Source: Xylocopa sonorina
Taxonomy: Eukaryota; Arthropoda; Insecta; Hymenoptera; Apidae
DNA: 64,000 bases
Assembly (NCBI RefSeq): GCF_050948175.1
Contig: NC_135200.1
Span: 1,798,001-1,862,000 of the forward strand
Reading direction: 5' to 3'
Shown: positions 11,501-23,399 of the stretch, piece after piece
Position numbering within the stretch: the stretch's first letter is position 1
Layout of the letters: every line of letters begins with the position of its first letter
Notes under the pieces: model-generated
What the model saw: the letters and a program-made list of their open reading frames with translations, nothing else
Told to the model about the DNA's origin: nothing
Databases searched by the model: none
Position numbers and translations under genes: made by a program

Positions 11501-14268
11501 TAATAATAATTTCCGCAATTATTTCGAAATTGATTAACAGTCTTTGGAGACACCGTCACAAGTTCGTGCTTAACGTTGGAATCAACTAACTCGTATATTT
11601 TGCTAACGAAATTTTAATCAGCGATTTTATTACCTATACTCTTTTATCACTACTAACCAACTTTTATCAAAATTAAATCAATAATGTTGGATTATCGATC
11701 TAGAGGTGACAAAAGGTTAAGATGGCGAATTCACATAGTCTAACGTCTATAATAAAGTTTATATTTGACCTGTTCCATTCTAACAAAAATTAAACATGAA
11801 AAGTATTATTTCGAAAATAAAGATTCCAACAGATTTCATCTCCTACAAGTCGATTTGCCATATAGTGTTTACTGAAGGTATACTATCGAATAGAAATGGA
11901 TTTGTCATAGCTTACGCAGTTAAATTCTGATCCAAAAGATCAAGCAGGCTTCAGGAGACCTTCTCCGTTGACTACGTACAAAATAAAGATGGCGGAGGAT
12001 CGAAGAAAGGAATACTTCGTACGTAAAACGAATTAATTCGCGTCTCTGCGTTTCCTTCAATTCGTAATTAAAATTTTTACCGCATGAGAAAGGAAACGAG
12101 GTGAAACGAATACTCGGTTCGTCGTCTAATGATCGTGTCTAATGATCGTGTATACATTTATAATTAAATCCACTAGTTTAGAAACTTTAAATTATATCCA
12201 CTGACATACGAACCAACTACGGTCGGCTTGCAGCCAGCAAGAATAATGAGAATTTCAGTATTCATATCTCACCTTCGGTTGTGTTAGTACTCAGAGTTGG
12301 CGTTAGCGAAGGAAAACCGGTAAAAGATTCTCGTCCGTTGATTAAAAGATTTATTAAAACGTAACATATCTCTACTTTGGTTTGCATATTCGGAGTGTAC
12401 GTAGAAAATCATAGAAATCTATTTATTTGCGATTAAATGGAACCGGGTAATTATTAAAAGTATTATAGTTCAAAAAATTAATTTATATAAGAAACAATGA
12501 TAAAGTCGACGAATAGAGGAAGTTTGCGACAATAATTTTAGCAATTTTATTGGAATAATACTCTGTAATCTTGGCAAAAGTTTATAACGACATTAAATGG
12601 CATCAACTTCAATTACTCACCTACGACACCAAGTCTAAGCGAGCGTGTCTATAAAATGTTCTCGAGGTTCTAAATGTGCAAAAATAGATACAAATAACAC
12701 TTTCGCTATTCTACGAAATGGCGAAAATTTCTACGAAAAATATCGCATTTTTTATATATGAATAATGGCAGTCGCTCTGCACAATAAAAATATAAAAATA
12801 TACTTATACGTCATGCATGTTTCGCTACGTTATTTATTCGAGTTCTGATAATATCTTCTGGGCGGTGTAATAAAAGAGAATGATAAAAAATGGCAAATTT
12901 TAGACCCTGCTACCAACGCTAAATTTTTGCAATTCAAATTTACAGAGCGAGTTGTATAAAAAGTCGCAAGTCGTTTTCTCCGAAACGGCTGCAATACTAG
13001 GGTGGACTGGTTTTTTAATTTCATATGTATGTATAATACGTGCGTCCGCGTGTAAAAATAACTTACACACACGCTCTTCAAGCAAGTATTTTTTAACACG
13101 ATTAGACTAGTTTACTCATTTTTATTCAACTCGAAGGCTATTGCAATTAAACAACAGCAGTTAGAAGTATACAAAAGGCTGCTTGTCTGGTCTCTATCCT
13201 CCGTTCTGAACGTTCCGTACGAGCGGTTCATTTTCCTGACCGTTTTGTCGCCACTCATTGTGTTACTTCTGTAAAATTTAATTATCGTGTCACAGTGACA
13301 TTTACGCTTCCACCGAGCATTTTACACCCATTCATGATCTCAATGTGCATTGCGCATGCAACCGCGGCATACTACACAAACGGCACTCGAACGCAGTATC
13401 AAATATGATCCGCATCGTATGAAACAGTTCTATGATGTACATATAGAGTGAGGAAGAAAGGAGGAGGAGAAGGCCATATGCTGTTTGTCGAGATTAGCTT
13501 TAAACGATATACAGTGGATGTAAACGAAAAATTCATTAAAAACAATTTCGCAACTGTGTTGTATCTTATAATTGTAAAGCATTCGAGTATTTAATACATA
13601 GTTGAATTCGAATAATGCCCTAATAAAATAGCGAGATTTTCAAATCCATTCCACTTAATTATTAATATTGATTTGTTCTTTATACGATGTAAGTAATCAC
13701 ATCTATTAACAATTTTTCAAAAGTCACCAATGTTAAATGTCACATTATTTTCCTTACGTTCCATTTGTATCTGTTTATGAAGATTGAATCCAATTATGCG
13801 CGAAGTCTGTCAAAAAATGATTCCTCCCATGGTCTTCATCGTGACATTGACGGAATACTAATAGCGAACGAGCAGAGGACAGTATTACGCGCTTCATAAC
13901 ATTTCAAACGGAAGCCAAGGATCCGGAAAAGTCAATTATCGATACCGCTCGCTACGAAATAAATGGAGGAACGCGCAAAGAATTTTCCCGCTGACGAACG
14001 GAATTTTTAAAGCGAACCAAACAGGCGAAACATCCCTCTGATGAAATACCTGGCACCGAACGCAAGTGTGAAACCATCGGATATAACCCTACAACTTTGT
14101 TCTATCAGCGCTCGTGGATTCATGTTATGTTACTCTTTTTATGTCACTCTTTTATTGGACGAGTGTAAAACTCCCTGTCGGTTTTTACGATTAATGAGAT
14201 ATAATAAATCCTCTGATATTTCTTCCTAGTACACGTACCTACGTTTTACGGTTTTCAAAGTGTTGCGC
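8531..14268. other. Gene-free stretch
   Basis: Mostly AT-rich sequence with no recognisable exon, transposon protein or RNA gene. GC-richer patches lie at about 8690-9000. A purine-rich tract is found at 10173-10225. All open frames are below 90 codons and show no conserved motif. Confidence 0.55.
12124..12149. repeat. Two-copy 13-bp tandem repeat
   Basis: The 13-mer GTCTAATGATCGT occurs twice head to tail with no mismatch (12124-12136 and 12137-12149). It is a simple local duplication. Confidence 0.85.
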
Positions 14269-14286
14269 AAAAAAAAAAAAAAAAAA
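14269..14286. repeat. A18 homopolymer
   Basis: Eighteen consecutive A residues followed by GAAAAAAGAGGAGG-type purine sequence. No retroposed sequence could be recognised upstream, so it is recorded only as a homopolymer. Confidence 0.95.
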
Positions 14287-17200
14287 GAAAAAAGAGGAGG
14301 GGAACAAGAGTGTAACCCGAGAATTCTGAATAGAACTGTTACTTTTCCAAGTGGAGCGATCATTCGTTTATGTAATAATTGATCTCGATTTCTCAGAACA
14401 TTTTCTATTTTACTGAATTGCTCACAACTTTTTTTTTCTCTTACCATACAATCCTTAATTAAAATTTCGCGTTTATTTACCTTTTATTATTGTATTACAT
14501 ATCATTTGACTTTAATTAAAACAAAACAAATGCCTCGTAATAGCCTCCAATTAATTAATCCACCTCGCGGAAAGAGCGAAGCAAATAACAACCGATCAAA
14601 GTGACAAAGAAAACACGTTCGCCTAGCTAATATTTACCCGACAACACGCCTTGAAATATCACCGAGTTAATCCTTTGGCTTTCTACTTTCTTCATACTGA
14701 AAAGTCCATTTATTCACAGAATAAGAAGCGTATAAGAATGATTTATTATAAGATGGATTATGCTAAGGATGTTGCATCACGAATACACTGTTGAAGAAGA
14801 TAAATTATACTGAAATACGAGGAAATTTTAGCGTTGCTCTTTTTAGCAAGCCAACGTGTCGGAAATATTTTTGATGATATATGCGATTGAAAAATGTAAG
14901 TGTTTCGTGTTTCGTTTCTTTGTACCGTGCTGATCTCGCTGCATTCAGGATGAAAAATATAATATAACTCTTCCAAAATGGTTAGATTAGCATTTACTAT
15001 CGTAAAAGTAATAGAGATAAGTAACTTGAATAACGCGTATGTAAATAATATGAGAGTAAGAGTGCATTAAGAATATAAATCGTGACAATAACTAAGCTAA
15101 TAAGTTTTTACGAATCTCGTTTTCTTCAATAGTAAATGAAGACTTTTCTTGAATAATTCAATAATCATTGAAAAAGTGAACCATCTATAAAAAGATTTGA
15201 ATAAACTTAAAGGACGAAGAAATATGGCCAGACTGTGTTCTAGAAATAAAAGCTTTGACACGCGGCGTGTACTATAAAAAATGTACAGGATGTTACACAG
15301 TTGATTCCATTAATTTGGGAGTAGATTCAGAAGCACGTTAAATATCGCGAATATGATCACCGTCAAAGCCGCAAGCGAAAGCAGCAGCTTACCCAGGGAA
15401 TCACAGTTGCCACTCGTGGTTAAATAAATTACCAGTGTTAAATTATCGGTAAATGAACTATATACTTTTACAGGTGTTCGAAAACTGTAGCTAAGAAATG
15501 GTCGGTGCTCTATAGCAGTTTAAATCTTGTCGACGTCGTAACAAAACTTGGTGCTTCTCTTATCTCTCTCTCCCTCTCTCTTGATTCCAGCTTCAGGTTA
15601 TTAAAGTATCCGCCGCGCGCGAAAATTCTCCGCGCTTCGAGTGCTACTCGCCAACTTTATAAATCGTCGAAACTAAGTGTATCCAGATTGTTTTCTACTC
15701 GATCGCGCGATCGTAACGAGGGATGAATTTTGTAACGTTCAGCCGAACGGAAGCGAATTTCACGTACATAATCACGGCCTTTTAACAATCGCCACTGGAG
15801 GGGCAGTGAATGACCTCAACACACAGAGGACAGTTTCCCACAAGTATTACTGACCTGTCCGTAACAGGCGCCATATCTAAGACGCGACTAACAGGCCGAA
15901 GACGACGAAATGTTGTTACTGTCTCTTACACTCTTAGACAGCAATCTGACAAATAACGCGCTTCAGCCTTATATAATGGGATATCTCGAATATCTCACGA
16001 GGAATAAAAGGTATCGAGAAAACATAGTTGCATAAATAATAATTTTCTTCTAAATGGATTGACGAGAGAAATTTGAAAGCTTAGTTAAACGTTAATACTG
16101 CGCGTAGAAAATTGTGAATATTTTATACTTCCTGGAAGATAACAGGTGAATCTGGTCGGTAGTCTCGGAACAGCAGATTCGTGAAATGCGATAATATTTT
16201 TATTAAAAGGTTATTTCGAATGATAAACACCAAAGGAAGGCTCGATATTGGTAGCAAAATGTGCAGTTAATGCAAAATCCAAACGGTCGGTAGAGTAAAG
16301 AGGTGGAAAAAGGAGCAAAACCAGCTCTAATGGTTATGACTGGTTCGGGTGAACCAGCTATCTGCTGGCTGGACAGAATACGTCTCGATTCCGGTGCGTG
16401 AATCGCGTTATTGCACAATTTTTAAAATGTTCCATTTTAATAACAACACAGGCGAACCTCCCGCTTAGCTAAACGTTTGAAAATTATAAATGACGGTAAT
16501 AACGTAACGTATCGCCTTCGGAATCGTTAAAATAGGCAAATATTTCAAGATTGGGTTTTCATAAATGGAATGAAACTATAATGCATTGGCAAAGGTATTA
16601 TAAAAAAAGCAGTAGCGGAAAGTACGAATAAATCTGCACCTTATCGCAATATTTCGTTTCGATATTTGATATATAAACAATTGAATGTGTTAAAAAGAGA
16701 TTAATTCGTTGCCAATTTCCACGAATGTGAAAATGTAGAATAATCGATTTGAAATCCGGTAATATGAATGAATAAAAATGAATTTCAATTGAAATTAATG
16801 CAACTAGAGTCTCCAGCTAACGCGCGTATTGCTTATCGAAAGCTCGGATAATTAATCAAGGCGCAGCTTTAAAAGTGATACAAAACACTTTTGACTGATA
16901 ACTTCTAACTTGGTGAAACTTCCTGGAGAGAGGCGTTCATTAAAGAGCTAGCTTTGAAGTAGTTAATAAAAGTGGATCTCAATCAGACTTGTACCAAACT
17001 CGCGAGCAACTTTCTTCGAGAAGGGAGGAAACTATAAAGAGGCGTAAAAGGAGAAGACTTTAGCCAAGTATTTCACGGTGGAGGTACAATTTGCGACACT
17101 ATCTGCCTCCTCCCTCGTTTTTGCTTACACCATAACGACATTGTTTACAGAATTTCCCATTGTAAAAACAAACCGGTCAATGTCGGAATCGATAAGAATT

Positions 17201-18093
17201 GTATGAAATAATTTGAAACTGAAATTTTTTGGAAGAATTACGGTCTTTTGAATCAAACATGGATCCACGCAAACGCGTCGATCAATCTTTCCCGCTTCAG
17301 CGAGAGTGATTAATTTCATCGGGCTACGGGGTGAGAAAAATTCGGCAATTTGGAAACGCGATTATAGGCATCGAGCGAGCGAACGATCTTGACGTAGATC
17401 TTTTCATCTCGTTCAAGTCTTTTGTTTCAGCCATGTCACGCGTTATTCGTAAAAGGAACCGAGTATTATCATAACTTTGAACATTTATTTTGTAGAACCG
17501 TGGAGCGGTATGAGTATGAAATCTTTTCTGATACGTATTAAAATGATATGATTAACGTATCATTTAATTTTTTTCCGAACATTAGTGGTAAACTTGAATA
17601 TTTCAGAGTTTCATTAAGAGGAACGGGTGAATAAATAATTACGAGGTAATGTGCTACTAAAATTTAATTATAATCAAACGAATGGTGAATGATAGCAGTG
17701 GTTGACTGAAATTTTAAAACAAATTCCGACATATCGACAATAATAGTCGATAACAAGCGCAACAAGAGCGTTTCACGATTTCGCGAACAGCTAATCCATT
17801 GACCTGCTCGGATGCTAGAAATAATCGATAATTGAATACCAGCAGAGAATTTCGACGGGGAGAAGGAAGGAAGAGATGTGCAGACGACGGAGGAAGACGA
17901 AAGGCAACTGAAATAGAGGGACAAGTTTGTATAATAGTTTGAGGCACGAACGAGAATTAGAGCAAGTTTGCACGATTGGACTGATAATCCTCTGATTCCT
18001 AGCCATAGTTATTTGCGTATCTATGGCGAGGAGCGTCCAATGGGAAGAAAATCATGCGGTCACGTCGATGCCATTGTGTCCATGATAAATCGT

Positions 18094-18110
18094 TCCCCAT
18101 GCCATGGGGA
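18094..18110. repeat. 17-bp odd palindrome
   Basis: TCCCCATG, one C, then CATGGGGA: two perfect 8-bp inverted arms around a single base. The size suits a symmetric site for a dimeric DNA-binding protein, but none is identified. Confidence 0.8.
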
Positions 18111-19003
18111 TATTAAATAACGTCTCAGGTTCGATAAGACCAGAGGCTGTAATTTGAATTTATGTCTCTAGTTTTGCGGTTATGATTCTACAATGCGATG
18201 AAGGGGGTTTGCAGTTTGTTCGATGAAAAAAATATTTCTGTTTTTTGCCTGCAAGAATGTAAGAATATTCAGAATTATTTTGATGCGAGCATTATAATTG
18301 CGTTACGTTCGTAACGCAAACTTCTAACTAGCAAGACTGCATCTAGCAAACTGTAATATTATTGTAAAATGAATGCTACGATATTGCATTACCTTGTCAA
18401 TACTGTATTATGATATTATCGTAAGTCTCTAAGTAAAGTTCTTATTATTACCATACGAATTAAACGTATTCTCGAATCTAGGCCAATCTAATTCCACCCT
18501 ATCAGCGATCTAATAAGCACTTCACCTTCCCATTAGAAACTTAATCACGTATACATACATTTAAACGGTACTAAGCAACTTTTCGGTTTCGATTTTGAAT
18601 AATAAATTTAAACAAGTTTGTTGATCGAATGAATGTTATTCTAGTAATCGAAGGTAAACAAATGATTCCGATTAGTGACATAAAGTCGGGGTAATGAACG
18701 TTCCCGAGCGAATCGTATCAAAACAAAGGAAAATCTAAACGACTATAAATCCGGCAGAAATGGAATTAGAGTTTCAAAGGAGAGGACTCAATAGCAATTT
18801 AGCTTTGAATGGGTATAGCACGCGTGGCGTTCAACGGGAATATGAATTTCCTCACTTTCGGGGCGCAGATGAACCGAAAAATATGCCCGCCGTTTATAGT
18901 GATGTACGGCGCGCAAGGAGGAAGAATAACAGCGGAACTCGGCTTAATTTATGGTGGACTTTTTCTCTGCCGGCGAAATACAGAGGCGATTAATTAACAG
19001 CTC

Positions 19004-19037
19004 GCTCGAAACCATCCACGGAGGCTCGAAACCATCC
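19004..19037. repeat. Direct 14-bp repeat with 20-bp period
   Basis: GCTCGAAACCATCC occurs at 19004-19017 and again at 19024-19037 without mismatch, separated by six bases. It lies in a CpG-rich islet. Confidence 0.85.
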
Positions 19038-20086
19038 GTCGCGTCGGCTAATTCGCTCGATATCGTCCGGAGTTCGACTTTATTCACTCCGGATTGGATT
19101 ACATGTTTTCATTTGTTCTCGTCGAGAACAGGGATCTCGTCAGGGAGAGGAAAACTTCATTTGGTCGCAGCTGTCGGAGCAAGACTCCCGCCTGACCACA
19201 TCCGTAAGACGACTCCACAGGAGCGATGAGTTTGGGATAACATTGTAATGCCTTCTCGCAGACTTTCCATTCAGACGTATCATTATTAACATCGAGACGA
19301 GAAAATTTGTTAACCTTCGAGGATACATATTCAAAGAAAAGAAATTGAGAAAACAACAAGGGAAGGAAACAAATGTCCTTCTACAAATAATGTATTTACC
19401 TTTAGGTGATACTGATCTTAGGACACTAATTTGTTTTTTAATTTAGTTTAATACTTGATACTTAATACCGACTTTTTTTTTACATTTTTACAAACTCATA
19501 TACTAAATCTGGACCCTGGAAAAATCCGTTGAGGTAATCCTTGGGGTTTCGCGGCCAGGCGGAATACTAATTAAGCGTATTGGGTTTGTGGTACGTCATT
19601 AACTATCGAGTTAAGGTGCATTAAAAGTGCGAATCTTTACAAATTTCAAAACAACTTTCAAGACCCTAATTGGGAATTCTCAGATATAGCTAGTTATAAA
19701 CTTGATTTTATAGTTGGAAGAGCGACCATTTTCGCGACAGGTAGAGGTTACTAATTTAACATTACGGAATATGCTGCTCGTTCCGTTTTCTAATTTCGGA
19801 CTTCAAGCGGAAATATTTCGTTTTTGATAATTAATAACTGCCACTTAACGATTTGTGCTCGTATATGGGTTTCGAAAAGTTTATTTTTTACGTTTTATTC
19901 TTCACGAAAACAAGTAAATAGCGCGAGTGAATAAATAATATTCCATCCAACCCAAGAATAATTGTTAGAGCAACGATATGATCGATCCTGGTCACAGTGA
20001 AAAATTTCCATCGCCCAGAACAATGGTGGGCGTCATTAAAAATTTCCGAGCCGCGCGGCTAAAACATTTCACAGCGTCTACCCCGA

Positions 20087-20114
20087 GCAAGAAGCAAGAA
20101 GCAAGAAGCAAGAA
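20087..20114. repeat. GCAAGAA heptamer tandem repeat
   Basis: Four identical 7-bp GCAAGAA units in a row. The period is not a multiple of three, so any length change would shift a reading frame, which argues against coding function for the frames crossing it. Confidence 0.9.
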
Positions 20115-22465
20115 TGCTGAACTTTCTCGGCCGAGGAGACTCTCCACCTACAATTCCTAACAGTTCCAAACTTGCGGCTCGTTTCAGCCAGACACAAGAA
20201 AATGCAGCATGAATGTACGCCGCCGCGGTGAATGCAAGGGCCAACGCGAGGGCCCCCGTGCATCGGTATACGTGACTTCCACGTGCGAATCTTCGAGCAC
20301 AAGCTTGCCCCGAAGCGACCGGAAAAACGATTGTTCGCAAGCCCCTAAAGTTCCAAGCTTTTTATCGCTTTCGAATTCTGCCTCGGAACAGTCTTGAGAC
20401 AAGCTCGAGAGAGGCTCGAAAGGAGAAATCGTTGGATCGCGAGGGGTTGATAAAGGAACGGGAGGGGAGGAAACGAAGAGGATGAATAAAAGGAAAAAGA
20501 AGAATGCTATCGCGTATCATTCCGAATACGTTCTCGTTTATCAAACGCGATTCGACTCCTTTTATTCTTCCATACCGTCTATTTTCTTACCTCGTAATGA
20601 TCTCTGTTGCGCGCCTCCTTTCGTTTGGTCTCGCTGAAGCTTCGCCGAGTGGAAGAAACGCAAAGAAACGCGATGAATAACCCGGCTGAAATTTTTATAA
20701 TCACCCCGGCCGGTTTCGCCGCTTCAACGAACGGCGAAACTGAGCCTCGGTGTTCTCGTTTCTATTTTTCCTAATTCCTATCCTATTTCTTCCCTAAGAA
20801 TTTTCCGCAGCATCGACTTCCTGCGGTTAGATACGCCGAAGCACGAATAATTTTAATTGCTTAATCGCGGGAGCCTGTGAAATCAAGAAAATCCAAATAC
20901 TTTATTAATTAAATTTAAGGAATGCGTGAAGTGTTCCGGATCGAAAAGCCTTCAGTAATTCAGGATACGGAATTGTTCATTTAAAATGTTTCACGCATTA
21001 TCGTTTAATAACGTATCAAGAAGTAACATGATTTTCTGGAGGAGTTCTGAGCAGTCTCACCTAGAATATTTAACATTCAAGTGTAGATCACAGTTGCGGG
21101 TGGAAGTAATTCATTATGCAATAGTTTCAGGCTGTGCGGTTAAACAACTTCCGTTACTGAAACTCCAAATAGAATAGGGAAACGGTGAACTTTAATTACT
21201 TGTCAAAACTACGTCGCAAAAGGAACGACGGAATTGAATGGAAGGACGAAAAGTTCTCTTTTTAGAAATTTCTTATCATTAAGAAATAACTACCTAATTA
21301 GTTGCTTGATTGTGAAAATAAAGTTCCTGCTCTATAGTTGTCCATTACACGTTATCTATGTATAATATATTAGAAGACATAGAGAATCTAATATAATATA
21401 ATTTTCCAAAAATTTCCAAAAATGCTAAAACTCCGTAGTAAATTCCAACATACGAAACGGATCGAAAAAATAGGTAAATAATAGAACAATCAATTTTTCC
21501 GACTTGAAACGCCTGCCCAAACAAGGTTGGTATAACAATCAACTAAACTTGTTAACCCGTCGTATCAAACGGGTTGGATAAAGGCCCCCGATCAAGCGAC
21601 TCGGTAACAGGAAAACAGCGTGGTATGCAAACAGAAAATTCTCCTAAGAGTCCGAAACCGATGTTTCTGGACTTGTAACGATCATATGTAAGTGTCAGGT
21701 TGACTTCGATCCTATTGAATATATTTTCTAATAATACAAATAAAATGTACGAAACGAGACAATCCAATTTCCAATGCGTCGAGTTGGAATGATGCTTATC
21801 GACTAGCCGAAGATAGGAGATATTATTTCTTTCTTTACGGAGCAACTCACCAATTCAGATATCTTTTTCCATTTCATTTCTTTTATCGAGACATCGCTAT
21901 TTTTGTCTGGTTATACTTTCGCCAAACCATTCAACTAACAACGTGAAACACTGATTAACAGATACGCATGTATACATAATTTCTAAGAAATTACTATTAA
22001 TAAAAAAAATTGAAGAATTGTGTCGAAGGGCATAACAAAACCGTCAGCTGTTGTAAATTTCAAAACAACTGGATCATCTGAACAATCGGGAATTTGTATC
22101 GATTGTGCGCCCGCGAATGTGTCTGGTTGCCGTCGGTAGAAATGTTTGAAAAACTGTTTTCTTTTCAGCATGCGTACGATCAAAATATTTTTGACCGGTT
22201 AAACTCTCTATCGTCTGTTTAAATACTCGATTGATGCGACGATATATATCGGCGAAATGCCGTGATTTCGTTTCTATAACCGTTGCAACGTTCAGAATTC
22301 CGTGCTGCGTTATTAGCGTGGCCACACAAGCGCTGCGGAAACGAACGTTATCGAGGATGTTAATTGTGACGGAAATTGGGCCTAAGTCGCACGTGGGAAC
22401 GATTTGTCACCCATTATTGAGAAAAGTTTCAAACCAATTATTATTTAGAATTATTTTTTTTTTAA
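20115..22465. other. Gene-free stretch
   Basis: Positions 20160-20400 are GC- and CpG-rich, with open frames overlapping on both strands. Positions 20430-20510 are purine-rich. A strong short hairpin lies at 20708-20746. From 20880 onward the DNA is AT-rich with no recognisable exon. Confidence 0.5.
20708..20746. other. Short strong hairpin
   Basis: The arms 20708-20721 and 20732-20746 pair over 14 base pairs, including nine perfect central pairs (GTTTCGCCG with CGGCGAAAC), one G-T wobble and one bulged A. The loop is 10 nt. At 39 nt it is too short for a normal pre-microRNA, and no T run follows it. Its role is unknown. Confidence 0.6.
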
Positions 22466-23180
22466 TCACAAGACACAGTCACATTACCAACGGTCTTCAA
22501 CATATACACAGCAGCAGACTTCACAAAATGGTAACTCAAAATCAACACCAAAAAATGTGAAACCGTACTATTCGCGCTCCAGGTACAGGACACAAGCATA
22601 GGCACTGAAGAAAAAACTAGTGGAAATTTCAAATAAAAGAAAATAACAAATTAGACGTTCTCATCCCGCACAAACATACAGTTAAATACGTAGGAATAAC
22701 ACTAGATACAAGATAGACACATTTAAAACTGCCGCCAATCTATTCCGTTCAAGAGAATTAAACAGAGAGTGCAAAACCCTCTGCTATCTGCTACTAACAA
22801 ATCTAATCATAACTAACGTATGCATGTCCAATTTGGTACAATATGGCAATGTCTAAGAATATGCCTCAATATGTCATAAAATAGTAGGGTCAAATTACAC
22901 AAAGTAGCTGTAAGAGCAGCACATTACGAAACGACGAAAAGACCACGCATAGATACCCACATCATAAAACTCTGCAGATACTACTTGGCAAAAATCAAAT
23001 AGAATGGAAAAATAGACTGTTATTGTAAATAGAGCAAATAGATGTGGATATACTGGAATTAATTCTCACCCTATGAGAATAGCAGATAAGAATAAAATAA
23101 GACTAGATACAATCTAAGAAATATAAGAATGAGAAAAATTAGAATAGAATTCCCTTATAAACAAATTGCCAAACAACATA
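22466..23180 (+). pseudogene. Reverse transcriptase fragment of the LINE, broken
   Basis: This is the coding remnant inside the LINE. It corresponds to the part of the polymerase after the active site, including the thumb-like region. The recognisable blocks switch frame at least twice (frame of 22466, then of 22681, then of 22779) and contain several internal stops. Enzyme activity is impossible because the catalytic Asp residues lie in the missing 5' part. The residue patterns are seen directly; assignment to Jockey/I type comes from family knowledge and could shift between neighbouring LINE clades. Confidence 0.75.
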
Positions 23181-23365
23181 CTTTTTGGGCGCAATAACGA
23201 CAATTAAAGACGTAATATAAGAATATATTAATATAAGATAAACATGAAAATAGAACGACAATAGGCCCAACGGCTTAATCAGCCAAACTCAAAAAAGTTG
23301 TTAGATTTAATCGTTTATAAAACATTAAAATATGTAACTACTAACAAATCAAAGTAAACGTACTT

Positions 23366-23399
23366 AAAAAAAAAAGAAAAAAAAAAGAAAAAGAAAAAA
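23366..23399. repeat. A-rich tail of the LINE
   Basis: An almost pure A tract interrupted by single G residues, immediately downstream of the LINE remnant and on its coding strand. This is the position expected for the 3' tail left by target-primed reverse transcription. Confidence 0.85.

Larger units (their letters stand above)
14287..20086. other. Gene-free stretch
   Basis: No gene was recognised. CpG-rich islets occur at about 15590-15720 and 18990-19210. The frames at 17664-18006 (minus) overlap one another in all three frames, which indicates low stop density from composition and not a gene. Confidence 0.55.
22466..23399 (+). mobile_element. 5'-truncated, decayed LINE (Jockey/I-type non-LTR retrotransposon)
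   Basis: Translation of the plus strand shows reverse-transcriptase 3'-half signatures scattered over all three frames: a Trp-stop-LKINTKKCE block near 22529-22560, VKYVGITLD near 22681-22707, a leucine-rich block ending in an SNLVQYG-like motif near 22779-22850, and RIDTHIIKLCR near 22945-22980. The order and spacing match the region downstream of the YADD catalytic motif in Jockey/I-type LINEs. The catalytic motif and everything upstream are absent. An A-rich tail closes the element at 23366-23399. The left border is only approximate and no target-site duplication was found. Stops and frameshifts show that it is long dead. Confidence 0.82.
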
